A stretch of DNA of 37,340 bases from Acidimicrobiia bacterium (GTDB lineage: Bacteria; Actinomycetota; Acidimicrobiia; IMCC26256; JAENVU01), in NCBI GenBank assembly GCA_009694415.1, contig SHUZ01000007.1, positions 1 through 37,340 of the forward strand, read 5' to 3'. How positions within the stretch are numbered: position 1 is the stretch's first letter; each line of letters starts with the position of its first letter. Shown one piece after another: positions 23,326-31,773 of this stretch. The position numbers and the translations under genes were made by a program. The notes under the pieces are model-generated. The model did not search any database. It worked only from the letters and a program-made list of their open reading frames with translations, and was not told the DNA's origin.

Positions 23326-24617
23326 GCGGTGACCTCTGTAATAGCTTCTGCCAGCGTGCCCACGATGCGATGTATCTCTTCTGAGGTGATCGTGAGCGGA
23401 GGCATCAACACGACTACGTCGCCGAGCGGACGCAGAAGTACCCCGCGCGCGACAGTCGCCGCGCACACCTTCCGTCCCCAGAGAAGGCCGTCCGCAGGTG
23501 GAGCAAGTTCGATACCGGCCATTAGTCCTTGCAGGCGTACATCTTTTACCGCAGGAAGTGATGTGATGCGGTCGTCCAACAAACCCTTGAGTTCGCTAGA
23601 CCGTTCACGAACATTGGCGAGAACATTCCACGCCTTTAGCAACTCGAGGTGCCTGATAGCCACCGCAGCGGCGAGGGCATTCCCGCTGTAGGAATGGCCG
23701 TGGTAAAGCGTTTTTTCCGACAAGTCGGGACCGAGAAATGCATCGAATACCGGCCCGGATGCGACGGTTGCCGACATTGCTAAATAGCCAGCCGTGAGGC
23801 CTTTGCCGAGACACAACAGGTCAGGACGAATACCCGCCGCCTCACAGGCGAACAAGGTCCCTGTTCTTCCGAAACCTGTTGCCACCTCATCACAGATGAG
23901 CAACACGTTGTGTTCGCGGCACGTTTCCGCAAGTGCGGCAAGCCCGTCTGGATCTCCAAGTTGTATTCCGGATGCGCCCTGTACCAACGGCTCCACGATC
24001 ACAGCCGCAAGTTGCGAAGCATTTGTTTCAATCATGCGTAACGCCGCGTCAGGCCAAGTTGGATCATCGAATCCAGGCGCGCGCAGGACAGGAAAGAGCA
24101 GAGGGTCAAAAATGTCAGTGCCGAATCCCCGTGCGCCGACGCTGAGAGCGCCAATGGTGTCTCCGTGGTACGCACCCCCGAACGCGAGGAACTTGTTACG
24201 TCCCGTTACGCCGCGGTTGATCCAATACTGGAACGCAATCTTGAGTGCTTGCTCTACAGCACAAGCACCGTCCGACGCGTAAAGAAAATGTGGGTCATTG
24301 ACTGGAACGACCTGCGTGAGTGCTTCTGAGAGCTCGATGACGACACGGTTGCCGTTGCCGAGCATCGTGGTGTGCGCGCCGCGGTCGATCTGCGCGCGGA
24401 GTGCATCGTCGAGTTCTGGGACGCAATGACCAAGTGTTGTTACCCAAAGACTTGAGATTGCATCGAGGTAACGGTTTCCCTCGACGTCGATCACTTCGTG
24501 TCCTTCGGCGTGGTCGACGATCACAGGCGAGTTGTCGGGATAGACCGACATCTGAGTGAAGCCGTGCCAAACAACCGCCGAGTCGCGGTCTACCCAACCT
24601 TTCGTGTTACCTGTCAC
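23322..24617 (-). CDS. bioA: Adenosylmethionine-8-amino-7-oxononanoate aminotransferase
   Basis: BioA aminates KAPA to DAPA using S-adenosylmethionine. From GTG 24617 it has 431 residues, matching the family. Visible are VWHGFTQM near the N-terminus, SSLWVTTLGH, FLYASDGACAVEQALKIAFQ, ICDEVATGFGRTG with Asp243 and CLGKGLTAGYLAMSAT with the PLP lysine at 272. The GTG lies 6 nt after a TACGAT -10, supporting a leaderless start rather than the longer frame from 24752. It heads bioA-bioF-bioD; bioB is not in the window. Confidence 0.94.
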   Translation of the reverse strand: MTGNTKGWVDRDSAVVWHGFTQMSVYPDNSPVIVDHAEGHEVIDVEGNRYLDAISSLWVTTLGHCVPELDDALRAQIDRGAHTTMLGNGNRVVIELSEALTQVVPVNDPHFLYASDGACAVEQALKIAFQYWINRGVTGRNKFLAFGGAYHGDTIGALSVGARGFGTDIFDPLLFPVLRAPGFDDPTWPDAALRMIETNASQLAAVIVEPLVQGASGIQLGDPDGLAALAETCREHNVLLICDEVATGFGRTGTLFACEAAGIRPDLLCLGKGLTAGYLAMSATVASGPVFDAFLGPDLSEKTLYHGHSYSGNALAAAVAIRHLELLKAWNVLANVRERSSELKGLLDDRITSLPAVKDVRLQGLMAGIELAPPADGLLWGRKVCAATVARGVLLRPLGDVVVLMPPLTITSEEIHRIVGTLAEAITEVTA

Positions 24618-24623
24618 GGCGCG

Positions 24624-24629
24624 ATCGTA
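24624..24629 (-). promoter_or_regulatory. Putative leaderless promoter of the biotin operon
   Basis: On the minus strand TACGAT is followed by CGCGCC and the bioA GTG. It sits in the 47-nt gap after the upstream aminotransferase gene, so the biotin genes may be transcribed on their own. No BirA-type operator is evident. Confidence 0.45.
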
Positions 24630-24664
24630 GAGCGCGACCGCCCTCACGGGCTTGGGTGGCGATG

Positions 24665-26029
24665 TCAGGAACCGAGTGCGGTGCAGAAATCGCTGAACTG
24701 ATCTATGTAGCCGTCGATGTCTGCCTCGGTATGTTGAACCGAGATGGTCCACTGTTCCTCATCGCCAGGCGTGATGAAGATGCCGCGGTTGAGTGCCCAT
24801 GGGTACGACGCCAGGTACAACTCGGGGAGCGTCTCCAAGAAGTCCCGGTAGTTGTTGAGGGGTGTAGGGCGGTACGAGATGCATCCTTTGGCGCCCAGAT
24901 CCACGGTGTGTCCCGGTGTTCCCGCGGCAGACATGGCGTCTGCACATCCGGTCGCCAAGCGCGTTCCGAGGGCATCGAGGTAGTCGTACGCGTCGCGAGT
25001 AAGGATCTCTGTGAGCGTTGCAAGCCCCGCTGCGGCAACAAGCGGGTTGCCGTTGAAGGTCCCTTGTTGTGCTGCTCCGCTGTTGATTATGTCCATGACA
25101 TCGGCACGGCCACCGAACGCGGCCCCAGGCGTTCCTCCACAAATTGCCTTCGCCCAGCACGCGAGATCGGGAACTACGCCGTAACGCTCTGTAGCCCCGC
25201 CATACGCGACCGTCGCACCGCTTTTAACCTCGTCGAAGATCAAGAGCGCGCCGTGACGGTGAAGTAGGTCTTTCAGGCCCGCGAGATAACCCGGATGCGG
25301 TTCACAGATTCCGATGTTCATCATCACCGGTTCAAGAATCACGCAAGCGATCTCGTCGCCGCGATTCTCTAACAACCTAGAAAGCATTTCAAGATCATTG
25401 AACGGAACGACATGTGTGAATTCGGCCATCATCGGCGGTATCCCGAGCGACATCGGCATGTTCGACGGGGCGTCGCGCCCACCGATCATCTCTGAGTTCG
25501 GCACCACCGAGAACATGACCGGGTCATGGTGACCGTGGTAGGAGCCCTCGATCTTCACAATGTGATCTCGGCCTGTCGCGGCTCTTGCGATGCGTATGGC
25601 CGTCATCGTCGCTTCGGTGCCAGAGTTAGCGAAGCGAACGGATTCGGCTTGAAAGCGTTCGCAAATTGCTTCGGCAAACTCCACTACCGAGGCGGTGGGT
25701 GCAGCAAAGTGAGTTCCTGTGCGCGCGGCGCGATCGATTGCCTCGACCACCTTGGGGTGCGCGTGTCCGACGATCATTGCGCCGAAGCCATTGTGGAAGT
25801 CGACGTACTTGTTGCCGTCTACATCGGTAACAGTTGATCCCGCACCTTCACGCAAGTACACGGGATAGGGATCCCACGCCTGGAACGACGAAGGGACTCC
25901 CATCGGCATATGCAATACAGCGCGTTCAAACAATGCTTTTGACGCAAGGGTGCGTTCCCACAGCTTGGCGTTTTCGGTTGCTTCGATCGCTCGCGCGGAA
26001 TCGGAGATTGATGGAGTTGATGAACTCAT
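24665..26029 (-). CDS. Class III aminotransferase, glutamate-1-semialdehyde-aminomutase-like
   Basis: The 454 residues carry FANSGTEATMTAIRIARAAT, the SYHGHHD segment, IFDEVKSGATVAYGG with Asp266 and CWAKAICGGTPGAAFGG with the PLP lysine at 294. These features place it near GSA aminomutase (HemL), but the FDEVKSG motif, the longer length and the location among amine-catabolic genes argue against a tetrapyrrole role. It lies 47 nt after the aldehyde dehydrogenase on the same strand and is probably cotranscribed with it. I infer an omega-amino-acid or GABA-type transaminase. No Shine-Dalgarno sequence precedes the ATG. Confidence 0.8.
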   Translation of the reverse strand: MSSSTPSISDSARAIEATENAKLWERTLASKALFERAVLHMPMGVPSSFQAWDPYPVYLREGAGSTVTDVDGNKYVDFHNGFGAMIVGHAHPKVVEAIDRAARTGTHFAAPTASVVEFAEAICERFQAESVRFANSGTEATMTAIRIARAATGRDHIVKIEGSYHGHHDPVMFSVVPNSEMIGGRDAPSNMPMSLGIPPMMAEFTHVVPFNDLEMLSRLLENRGDEIACVILEPVMMNIGICEPHPGYLAGLKDLLHRHGALLIFDEVKSGATVAYGGATERYGVVPDLACWAKAICGGTPGAAFGGRADVMDIINSGAAQQGTFNGNPLVAAAGLATLTEILTRDAYDYLDALGTRLATGCADAMSAAGTPGHTVDLGAKGCISYRPTPLNNYRDFLETLPELYLASYPWALNRGIFITPGDEEQWTISVQHTEADIDGYIDQFSDFCTALGS

Positions 26030-26076
26030 AAGGGGTGGTTTCTATCAGGCTGCGTTAGGGAAAGTCGTGGCGGGCT

Positions 26077-27498
26077 TTAGTGCTTGATCATGACGTGCTT
26101 GAGTTCGGTGTAGTGCTCTATGGCGTAGATCGACATGTCTTTGCCATAGCCAGAGTGCTTGAATCCGCCGTGCGGCATCTCGGAAACGATCGGAATGTGG
26201 TCGTTCACCCAAACGCATCCGAATTGCAGAGCCGCGGTCATGCGCATCGCCCTGCCGATGTCTGAAGTCCAGACACTGGCCGACAATCCATAGTCGATGT
26301 CGTTTGCCCAGGTAACTGCCTGGGCTTCATCGCTAAAACGTTGGACGGTGACTACAGGTCCGAAAATCTCTCGTTGCACGATTTCGGCCTCTTGGGATGG
26401 CCCCGTGATGACCGATGGTGTATAGAAATATCCAGGACCGTCTATCTCTGAGCCGCCGATCGTTACTTCAGCGCCACCTTCGACGGCGCGCCGCACCATC
26501 GCCGCAACACGCGATCGTTGGTCTGCTGAGATCAGCGGCCCCATGACCGTCTCTGCGTCGAACGGGTCTCCCGTTGCGATCTCGCCTACCGCCTCCGTGA
26601 GTCCAGAAACGAACGCGTCATACACGCCGGGAGCTGCAAGCACGCGAGCTGGCTGAGTGCAGTCCTGGCCGGAGTTGTAATAAGACATCTCTGCGATGCA
26701 CGCGATCGCCGCCTCAACATCGGCGTCATCGAAGATCAGAACGGGAGCCTTACCGCCAAGTTCTAGGTGCACTCGTTTGAGTGTTTCTGCAGCCGTGCGT
26801 GCGATGGCTTTACCTGTCTCCACGCTTCCGGTCAGTGACACCATTGCAACCTTGGGATGCCGCACGAGCGCGTCACCTGCGGTTTCGCCCTGGCCACAAA
26901 TCACATTGAGTACTCCCTTGGGGAGAATGTCGGCAGTGATCTCTGCGAGGCGTAATGCCGATAGCGGAGTTAGCTCACTTGGCTTGAGCACGACGGTGTT
27001 GCCCGCAGCAAGCGCCGGACCAAGTTTCCACGTAGCCATGTTGAGCGGGTAGTTCCAAGGCGCGATTGAACCGATCACGCCTAGTGGGTCACGTCGCAAG
27101 TACGAGGTGTGATCCTCGAGGTACTCGCCAGCAGCTCGTCCCTCCATGAAGCGAGCGCCGCCCGCGAAGAAGCGCCAGTTGTCGACGGTGAGATCCATCT
27201 CGAACTCGATCATCGAGACCGGCTTCCCGCAGTTCTCCACCTCGATGCGTTGGATCTCGTCGAGGTCGGCGGTGATTGCATCGGCGACTTGGGCGAGCAT
27301 TTCGCTGCGTTCACGCGGCGTAGTTCTGCTCCAGGTCTGGAAGGCCTCAGCTGCCGCATCAACCGCTGCGTCGATATCTGCAGCATCGCTAGCAGGAACT
27401 GTCGTGATGACTTCGCCGGTCGCTGGCGCGATCACTTCGTCGACGTTGCCGCTGCTGGCATTGACCCACTCACCGGCGATGAAGTTCTTAGGTGCCAT
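26077..27498 (-). CDS. Aldehyde dehydrogenase, gamma-aminobutyraldehyde type
   Basis: A 473-residue NAD(P)-dependent aldehyde dehydrogenase. The catalytic Cys280 is in NSGQDCTQPARV and the general base Glu246 in VHLELGGK, with the cofactor motif SLTGSVETGK and the core APWNYPLNMATWK. The C-terminal HIPIVSEMPHGGFKHSGYGK is typical of gamma-aminobutyraldehyde dehydrogenases (PatD-like), which oxidise the product of putrescine transamination to GABA. GAGGAG at 27510-27515 lies 11 nt upstream of the ATG. It is divergent from potA and followed by an aminotransferase gene, which supports polyamine catabolism. Confidence 0.88.
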   Translation of the reverse strand: MAPKNFIAGEWVNASSGNVDEVIAPATGEVITTVPASDAADIDAAVDAAAEAFQTWSRTTPRERSEMLAQVADAITADLDEIQRIEVENCGKPVSMIEFEMDLTVDNWRFFAGGARFMEGRAAGEYLEDHTSYLRRDPLGVIGSIAPWNYPLNMATWKLGPALAAGNTVVLKPSELTPLSALRLAEITADILPKGVLNVICGQGETAGDALVRHPKVAMVSLTGSVETGKAIARTAAETLKRVHLELGGKAPVLIFDDADVEAAIACIAEMSYYNSGQDCTQPARVLAAPGVYDAFVSGLTEAVGEIATGDPFDAETVMGPLISADQRSRVAAMVRRAVEGGAEVTIGGSEIDGPGYFYTPSVITGPSQEAEIVQREIFGPVVTVQRFSDEAQAVTWANDIDYGLSASVWTSDIGRAMRMTAALQFGCVWVNDHIPIVSEMPHGGFKHSGYGKDMSIYAIEHYTELKHVMIKH

Positions 27499-27559
27499 GT
27501 TTGGGATACTCCTCGTTAGTGTTCAGCGGCGCAACTTGGCATAATGGTCCGCCTTGGCG
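27499..27559. promoter_or_regulatory. Divergent control region between the aldehyde dehydrogenase and potA
   Basis: On the + strand an extended -10, TGGCATAAT (27537-27545), predicts transcription near 27552, so the potA message has at most a few untranslated bases. TTAGTG at 27516-27521 is a weak -35. The 61-nt gap also carries the dehydrogenase ribosome binding site on the minus strand, so one regulator bound here could control both directions. Confidence 0.45.
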
Positions 27560-28750
27560 ATGGAGGGCGAAGCCTACGTGAGAGACACCGAACAAGGCGA
27601 GAGGAGCCTTCTTCCGGAATTGGACTCCGAAGGAGCGATCGATGCCGTAATTTCCATCGATCATGTAACCAAGCGGTTCGGCGAGTTCGTCGCGGTTGAC
27701 GACGCCAACTTCCATATCTCGCGCGGCGAGTTCTTTTCGATGCTCGGTCCGTCTGGGTGCGGGAAGACGACCACGTTGCGCATGATCGCGGGATTCGAAC
27801 AGCCTTCGAGTGGTGAGATTCGTCTAGACGGAAAGGACGTTTCGCGCGTCCCACCGTACAAGCGGCATGTCAACACGGTGTTTCAGCAATACGCGCTCTT
27901 TCCTCATATGAATGTTTGGGACAACGTTGCGTTTGGACTGCGCGCTACCAAAGTTTCCAAGCCAGAGATCGTCAGGCGGGTAACCGAACTGTTGGCAGTC
28001 GTTCACCTGGCCGATTTTGCGACCCGTCGCCCAGGGCAGTTGTCTGGAGGTCAGCAACAAAGAGTTGCTCTAGCGCGAGCGCTTGTTAACTATCCGAGTG
28101 CCTTGCTTCTCGATGAACCACTTGGTGCGCTCGACCTCAAGTTGCGCCAAGCGATGCAGCTCGAATTGAAACGCATTCAACGTGAGGTCGGCATTACGTT
28201 CGTCTTCGTTACCCACGATCAGGAAGAGGCGCTCACGATGAGCGACCGGATCGCTGTCATGAATGAAGGCCGAGTCGTCCAGATCGGGACTCCTCAGGAG
28301 ATATACGAAGAGCCAACAAGCGAGTTCGTTGCCGGTTTCATTGGAATGGCGAACCTGCTCGCGGCCCGATGCGAGGGCAGCGACGGCGAGTTCAGAATCG
28401 CCCGGATAGGTGATCAGGCCGTGAAAGTCGCATCTAATGGCTTGGCTATAGGCGATGAAGTAACCCTCATGGTGCGCCCTGAGCGGGCGCACCTTCGGAC
28501 GAGTGCACCACCTATGGATCTTGCCGGGGTCAGCGCAGAGGTTGTCGATCTCGTGTTTCAAGGCCCGATAGTGCGTTTCGATCTACGCTCACCAGATGGC
28601 ACGCCACTTGTTGCTCACGTCGGGCCCGGATCTGACTTACCACTCCTGCGCCCCGGCGATCAGGTGTGGATGTGCTGGGAGCCTTCGGCTGGCAGACTCC
28701 TGCCGAGATCGACGCAGGGGTTTCCGCGACCCGATGTCTTAGAGTACTGA
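27560..28750 (+). CDS. potA: Spermidine/putrescine-type ABC transporter ATPase
   Basis: The ATP-binding subunit of a polyamine importer. From ATG 27560 it has 396 residues, with Walker [10 protein letters not shown] near 63-71, the Q-loop in [11 protein letters not shown], signature LSGGQQQR, Walker [13 protein letters not shown] and switch histidine in [12 protein letters not shown]-terminal TOBE-like domain (about 290-375) is typical of PotA. The frame opens at TTG 27554, but the ATG is preferred. It is the first gene of potA-potD-potB-potC-mmsA. The substrate could be another cationic amine. Confidence 0.92.
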   Translation: MEGEAYVRDTEQGERSLLPELDSEGAIDAVISIDHVTKRFGEFVAVDDANFHISRGEFFSMLGPSGCGKTTTLRMIAGFEQPSSGEIRLDGKDVSRVPPYKRHVNTVFQQYALFPHMNVWDNVAFGLRATKVSKPEIVRRVTELLAVVHLADFATRRPGQLSGGQQQRVALARALVNYPSALLLDEPLGALDLKLRQAMQLELKRIQREVGITFVFVTHDQEEALTMSDRIAVMNEGRVVQIGTPQEIYEEPTSEFVAGFIGMANLLAARCEGSDGEFRIARIGDQAVKVASNGLAIGDEVTLMVRPERAHLRTSAPPMDLAGVSAEVVDLVFQGPIVRFDLRSPDGTPLVAHVGPGSDLPLLRPGDQVWMCWEPSAGRLLPRSTQGFPRPDVLEY

Positions 28751-28780
28751 ACCGGTAGTCGAAACACCTAGGAGCCAAAC

Positions 28781-29965
28781 ATGACAGACCGACAAGCAAT
28801 GATCCGCACTGAAGCCCTGCGCCTCGCGCGGATGGCGGGAACGCCGCGTTGGAGTCGCAGACAGTTCCTCGGACGTAGTGCAGCGTTGCTCGGTGTAGCA
28901 GCGGTTGGCCCCGCAATCCTTGCGGCCTGCGGCTCCGATGAGAGTTCCGGCGGAAGCGGAAAGTCGGTAACCGTTTCGAACTGGGTTGACTACATGGCCC
29001 CTAAATCTCCCAAAGCTTTCACCGACGGGACCGGCATCGAGCTCAAATATAAAGAAGACATCAACGACAATAACGAGTATTTCGCGAAGGTTAAGCCCAA
29101 CTTGTCGAAGGGCGAGAGCATCGGTACCGATGCCTTCGTGCTAACCGACTGGATGGCTAACCGAATGATTAATCAGGTCAAGTGGGTGCAGCAGCTAGAC
29201 GATGCAAAATTCCCCAACAAGGCCAATATGCGAGTTACCTTGCAGAAGCCCCCGTTCGACCCTACGCGCGCGTACAGCGCGCCGTGGCAATCGGGTCTTA
29301 CCGGTATCGCGTACAACATCAAGGAGACTGGCAAGGAGATTCGCACTCTCGACGAGTTCCTAGCCATCGAGGGGAGCACCACGGTTCTGGCTGAAATGCG
29401 GGACACCGTCGGAATCTTCATGTTGGCAACCGGAGCCGATCCTTCAGTTCCTACCCACGCTGATTCGCTTCCCGCTTTTGACAAGTTGCAGAAGGCGATT
29501 GACGACGGGTCTATCGGGGGGACTAACGGGAATGAGTACGTGAACGATCTCGCCTCAGGGAACTTGGCTGCGGCCTTCGCATGGTCTGGAGACGTTGCGC
29601 AGATTTCACGGGACAATGCCGACGTGCGCTTCATGATTCCTGAATCAGGCGGAATGCTTTGGTCCGACAACTTAATGATACCTTCGACTAGCGAGAAGCC
29701 CGGCCTGGCGAGCGAGTTCATAAATTTCTTTTATGACCCAGTTAATGCGGCCGTCCTTACTAACTACATCCAGTACATCGCTCCGGTCGACGGCGTTGAG
29801 GATGAACTGATCAAGATGGGTGGTAGCGCAGCGAAGCTCGTAGACGATCCACTCGTCGTCCCGACGGCAGAGTTGCTCGCCAACGTCAAGATCTTCGGTG
29901 GTCTCGATGAAGAAGAGGAAGTCCAGTTTGACGAACACTTCGCGAATATCACCGGTACTGGCTGA
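28781..29965 (+). CDS. potD: Polyamine-binding lipoprotein
   Basis: The extracellular substrate-binding protein of the transporter, 394 residues. The N-terminus has a twin-arginine motif SRRQFLGRS near residues 25-33, a hydrophobic stretch and the lipobox ILAAC with Cys50, so it is probably a Tat-exported lipoprotein. The mature part begins with a serine/glycine linker and VTVSNWVDYMAP, as in PotD/PotF proteins, and has the family's LVDDPLVVP segment near the end. AGGAG at 28770-28774 precedes the ATG by 6 nt. It sits 30 nt after potA and before the two permeases. Confidence 0.9.
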   Translation: MTDRQAMIRTEALRLARMAGTPRWSRRQFLGRSAALLGVAAVGPAILAACGSDESSGGSGKSVTVSNWVDYMAPKSPKAFTDGTGIELKYKEDINDNNEYFAKVKPNLSKGESIGTDAFVLTDWMANRMINQVKWVQQLDDAKFPNKANMRVTLQKPPFDPTRAYSAPWQSGLTGIAYNIKETGKEIRTLDEFLAIEGSTTVLAEMRDTVGIFMLATGADPSVPTHADSLPAFDKLQKAIDDGSIGGTNGNEYVNDLASGNLAAAFAWSGDVAQISRDNADVRFMIPESGGMLWSDNLMIPSTSEKPGLASEFINFFYDPVNAAVLTNYIQYIAPVDGVEDELIKMGGSAAKLVDDPLVVPTAELLANVKIFGGLDEEEEVQFDEHFANITGTG

Positions 29966-29997
29966 TCGTTGTCTTGTAAACGAACTAGGTAGGAAGT

Positions 29998-30867
29998 GTG
30001 ATCCAACGAGATGATCAAGGGCGCAAACGCGCCCGCGCCGCGCCGTGGCTACTTCTTGGTCCAGGCATGCTGTTTCTATTTCTATTCTTCTTCTTTCCGC
30101 TGTACACGCTGCTCGAGATGTCGTTGTCGGCAAGCCCCAGCCGATTCGCGTCTCCTGTATTCACTTGGGAATGGGCGAATTACTCGGAGGCGCTCACCCA
30201 ATATGGGGAACAGTTCTCACGGTCGTTCCTCTACGCGACGTTGGCGACGCTTGCCGCACTCGCCATTGCTTATCCGCTCGCGTATGTAATCGCGTTCCGT
30301 GGCGGGCGATACAAGAACGTGTTGCTCGGGATGGTCATCGTCCCGTTTTTCACCAATTTTCTAATCCGCACGCTCGCATGGAAGACGATCGTCGGTGATC
30401 AGGGCATGGTTGTGGACATGCTGCGGACTGTTGGAATTCTAGGCGAGCATGAGTCGTTGCTTCGGCGTCCCATCGCAGTCATCGGCGGACTCACGTACAA
30501 CTTCCTGCCATTCATGGTGTTGCCGATTTATGTCTCCCTAGAGAAGATCGATACGCGGCTCGTTGACGCGGCTCGTGACCTCTACTCGACAACTTGGCGT
30601 GCGTTCCGAAAGATTGTGTTCCCGCTGTCGCTCCCAGGTGTATTCGCAGGAAGTCTGCTCGTTTTTATTCCTGCCGCTGGTGATTTTGTCAACGCGTACT
30701 ACTTGGGAAGCACCAAGACCACGATGATTGGCAATGTGGTCCAGAACCAGTTTCTCGTGCAGGTGGATTACCCGGTCGCCGCAGCCCTGTCGTTCGTGTT
30801 CATGGCGATCGTTATGGTCATCGTCGCGGTGTATTCGAAACTGTTGGGTACTGAGGACATCGCATGA
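29998..30867 (+). CDS. potB: Polyamine ABC transporter permease PotB
   Basis: A 289-residue inner-membrane permease with about six predicted helices; the first is LLLGPGMLFLFLFFFFPLY (about residues 18-36). The cytoplasmic EAA-type loop is visible as LVDAARDLYSTTWRAFRKIV in the second half, which docks on PotA. It starts at GTG 29998 with AGGAA unusually close (2 nt), so initiation may rely on coupling from potD. Its stop overlaps the potC ATG (ATGA), consistent with a heterodimeric channel made in equal amounts. Confidence 0.92.
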   Translation: MIQRDDQGRKRARAAPWLLLGPGMLFLFLFFFFPLYTLLEMSLSASPSRFASPVFTWEWANYSEALTQYGEQFSRSFLYATLATLAALAIAYPLAYVIAFRGGRYKNVLLGMVIVPFFTNFLIRTLAWKTIVGDQGMVVDMLRTVGILGEHESLLRRPIAVIGGLTYNFLPFMVLPIYVSLEKIDTRLVDAARDLYSTTWRAFRKIVFPLSLPGVFAGSLLVFIPAAGDFVNAYYLGSTKTTMIGNVVQNQFLVQVDYPVAAALSFVFMAIVMVIVAVYSKLLGTEDIA

Positions 30868-31751
30868 CATCGATTGTCGGCAAGGGTTCGGAAAAGCGCG
30901 ATTTGGCTTCGGGGACAGTCACATCTCCAATGGGTCGTGTCGGCAAGGCAACGATCAACGGCTTAGCTTTCCTCGCGCTCGTTTACCTGTTCTTGCCGAT
31001 CTTTGTGATCGTGATGTTTAGTTTCAACAATCCGAGAGGGAAGTTCAATGCCGTATGGCAGGAGTTCACCTTCGATAACTGGCTGCATCCTTTCTCCGAC
31101 ACTGCATTAACCGATGCACTGGTATTGAGTTTGGAGATTGCTCTAATCGCGAGTGTTATCGCAACGGTGCTCGGTACATTCCTAGCGATTGCGCTTGTGC
31201 GTTATCGGTTCCGCGGCGGAGCGGGGGTCAACTTCTTTCTTGTGCTCCCCCTCACGACTCCGGAGATCGTGCTCGGTGCATCGCTCCTTATGCTCTTCCT
31301 CGAGCCCCACCTTGTCCTTCTGAACCAAGATTTCACGCTCGGCTTCACGACGATTTTACTCGCTCACATCATGTTCTGTGTGAGCTATGTCGCCCTGACG
31401 GTCAAGGCCCGTATCCGAGGTTTTGACTGGACGCTGGAAGACGCAGCGATGGACCTTGGAGCGCGGCCAGCGCGCACCTTCATGAAGGTCACGCTTCCAT
31501 TGATCGCTCCCGGAATAATGGCTGCGTTCTTGTTGAGTTTTGCATTGTCCATTGATGATTTCATCATCACCTATTTCGTTTCTGGTCCAGACATAACCAC
31601 TTTCCCGGTTCGTATCTTCGGCCAGTCGCGCACGGCTACTCCGCCACAGATCAATGTGTTGGCGACCCTGATACTTATTTCGAGTGTGTCGGTGATGGTG
31701 CTTGTAACTTGGTTTGGACAAAGGCGCAAACGTCGCCTAGGTAACGTCTAA
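30864..31751 (+). CDS. potC: Polyamine ABC transporter permease PotC
   Basis: The second permease subunit, 295 residues, begins in a basic N-terminus followed by INGLAFLALVYLFLPIFVIV as the first membrane helix. The EAA loop reads LEDAAMDLGARPARTFMKVT, close to the PotC consensus. FALSIDDFIITYFVSG near the last third is also typical. It overlaps potB by 4 nt and is followed 22 nt later by mmsA, which links import with catabolism. Confidence 0.93.
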   Translation: MTSIVGKGSEKRDLASGTVTSPMGRVGKATINGLAFLALVYLFLPIFVIVMFSFNNPRGKFNAVWQEFTFDNWLHPFSDTALTDALVLSLEIALIASVIATVLGTFLAIALVRYRFRGGAGVNFFLVLPLTTPEIVLGASLLMLFLEPHLVLLNQDFTLGFTTILLAHIMFCVSYVALTVKARIRGFDWTLEDAAMDLGARPARTFMKVTLPLIAPGIMAAFLLSFALSIDDFIITYFVSGPDITTFPVRIFGQSRTATPPQINVLATLILISSVSVMVLVTWFGQRRKRRLGNV

Positions 31752-31773
31752 GGCTCGCTCGGAAGGTCTCGCG

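Noticed and set aside
24665-26029. Calling the class III aminotransferase hemL
   Set aside because: The motif around the pyridine-binding Asp, the length and the amine-catabolism neighbours do not fit a tetrapyrrole enzyme; HemL remains possible only by phylogeny.
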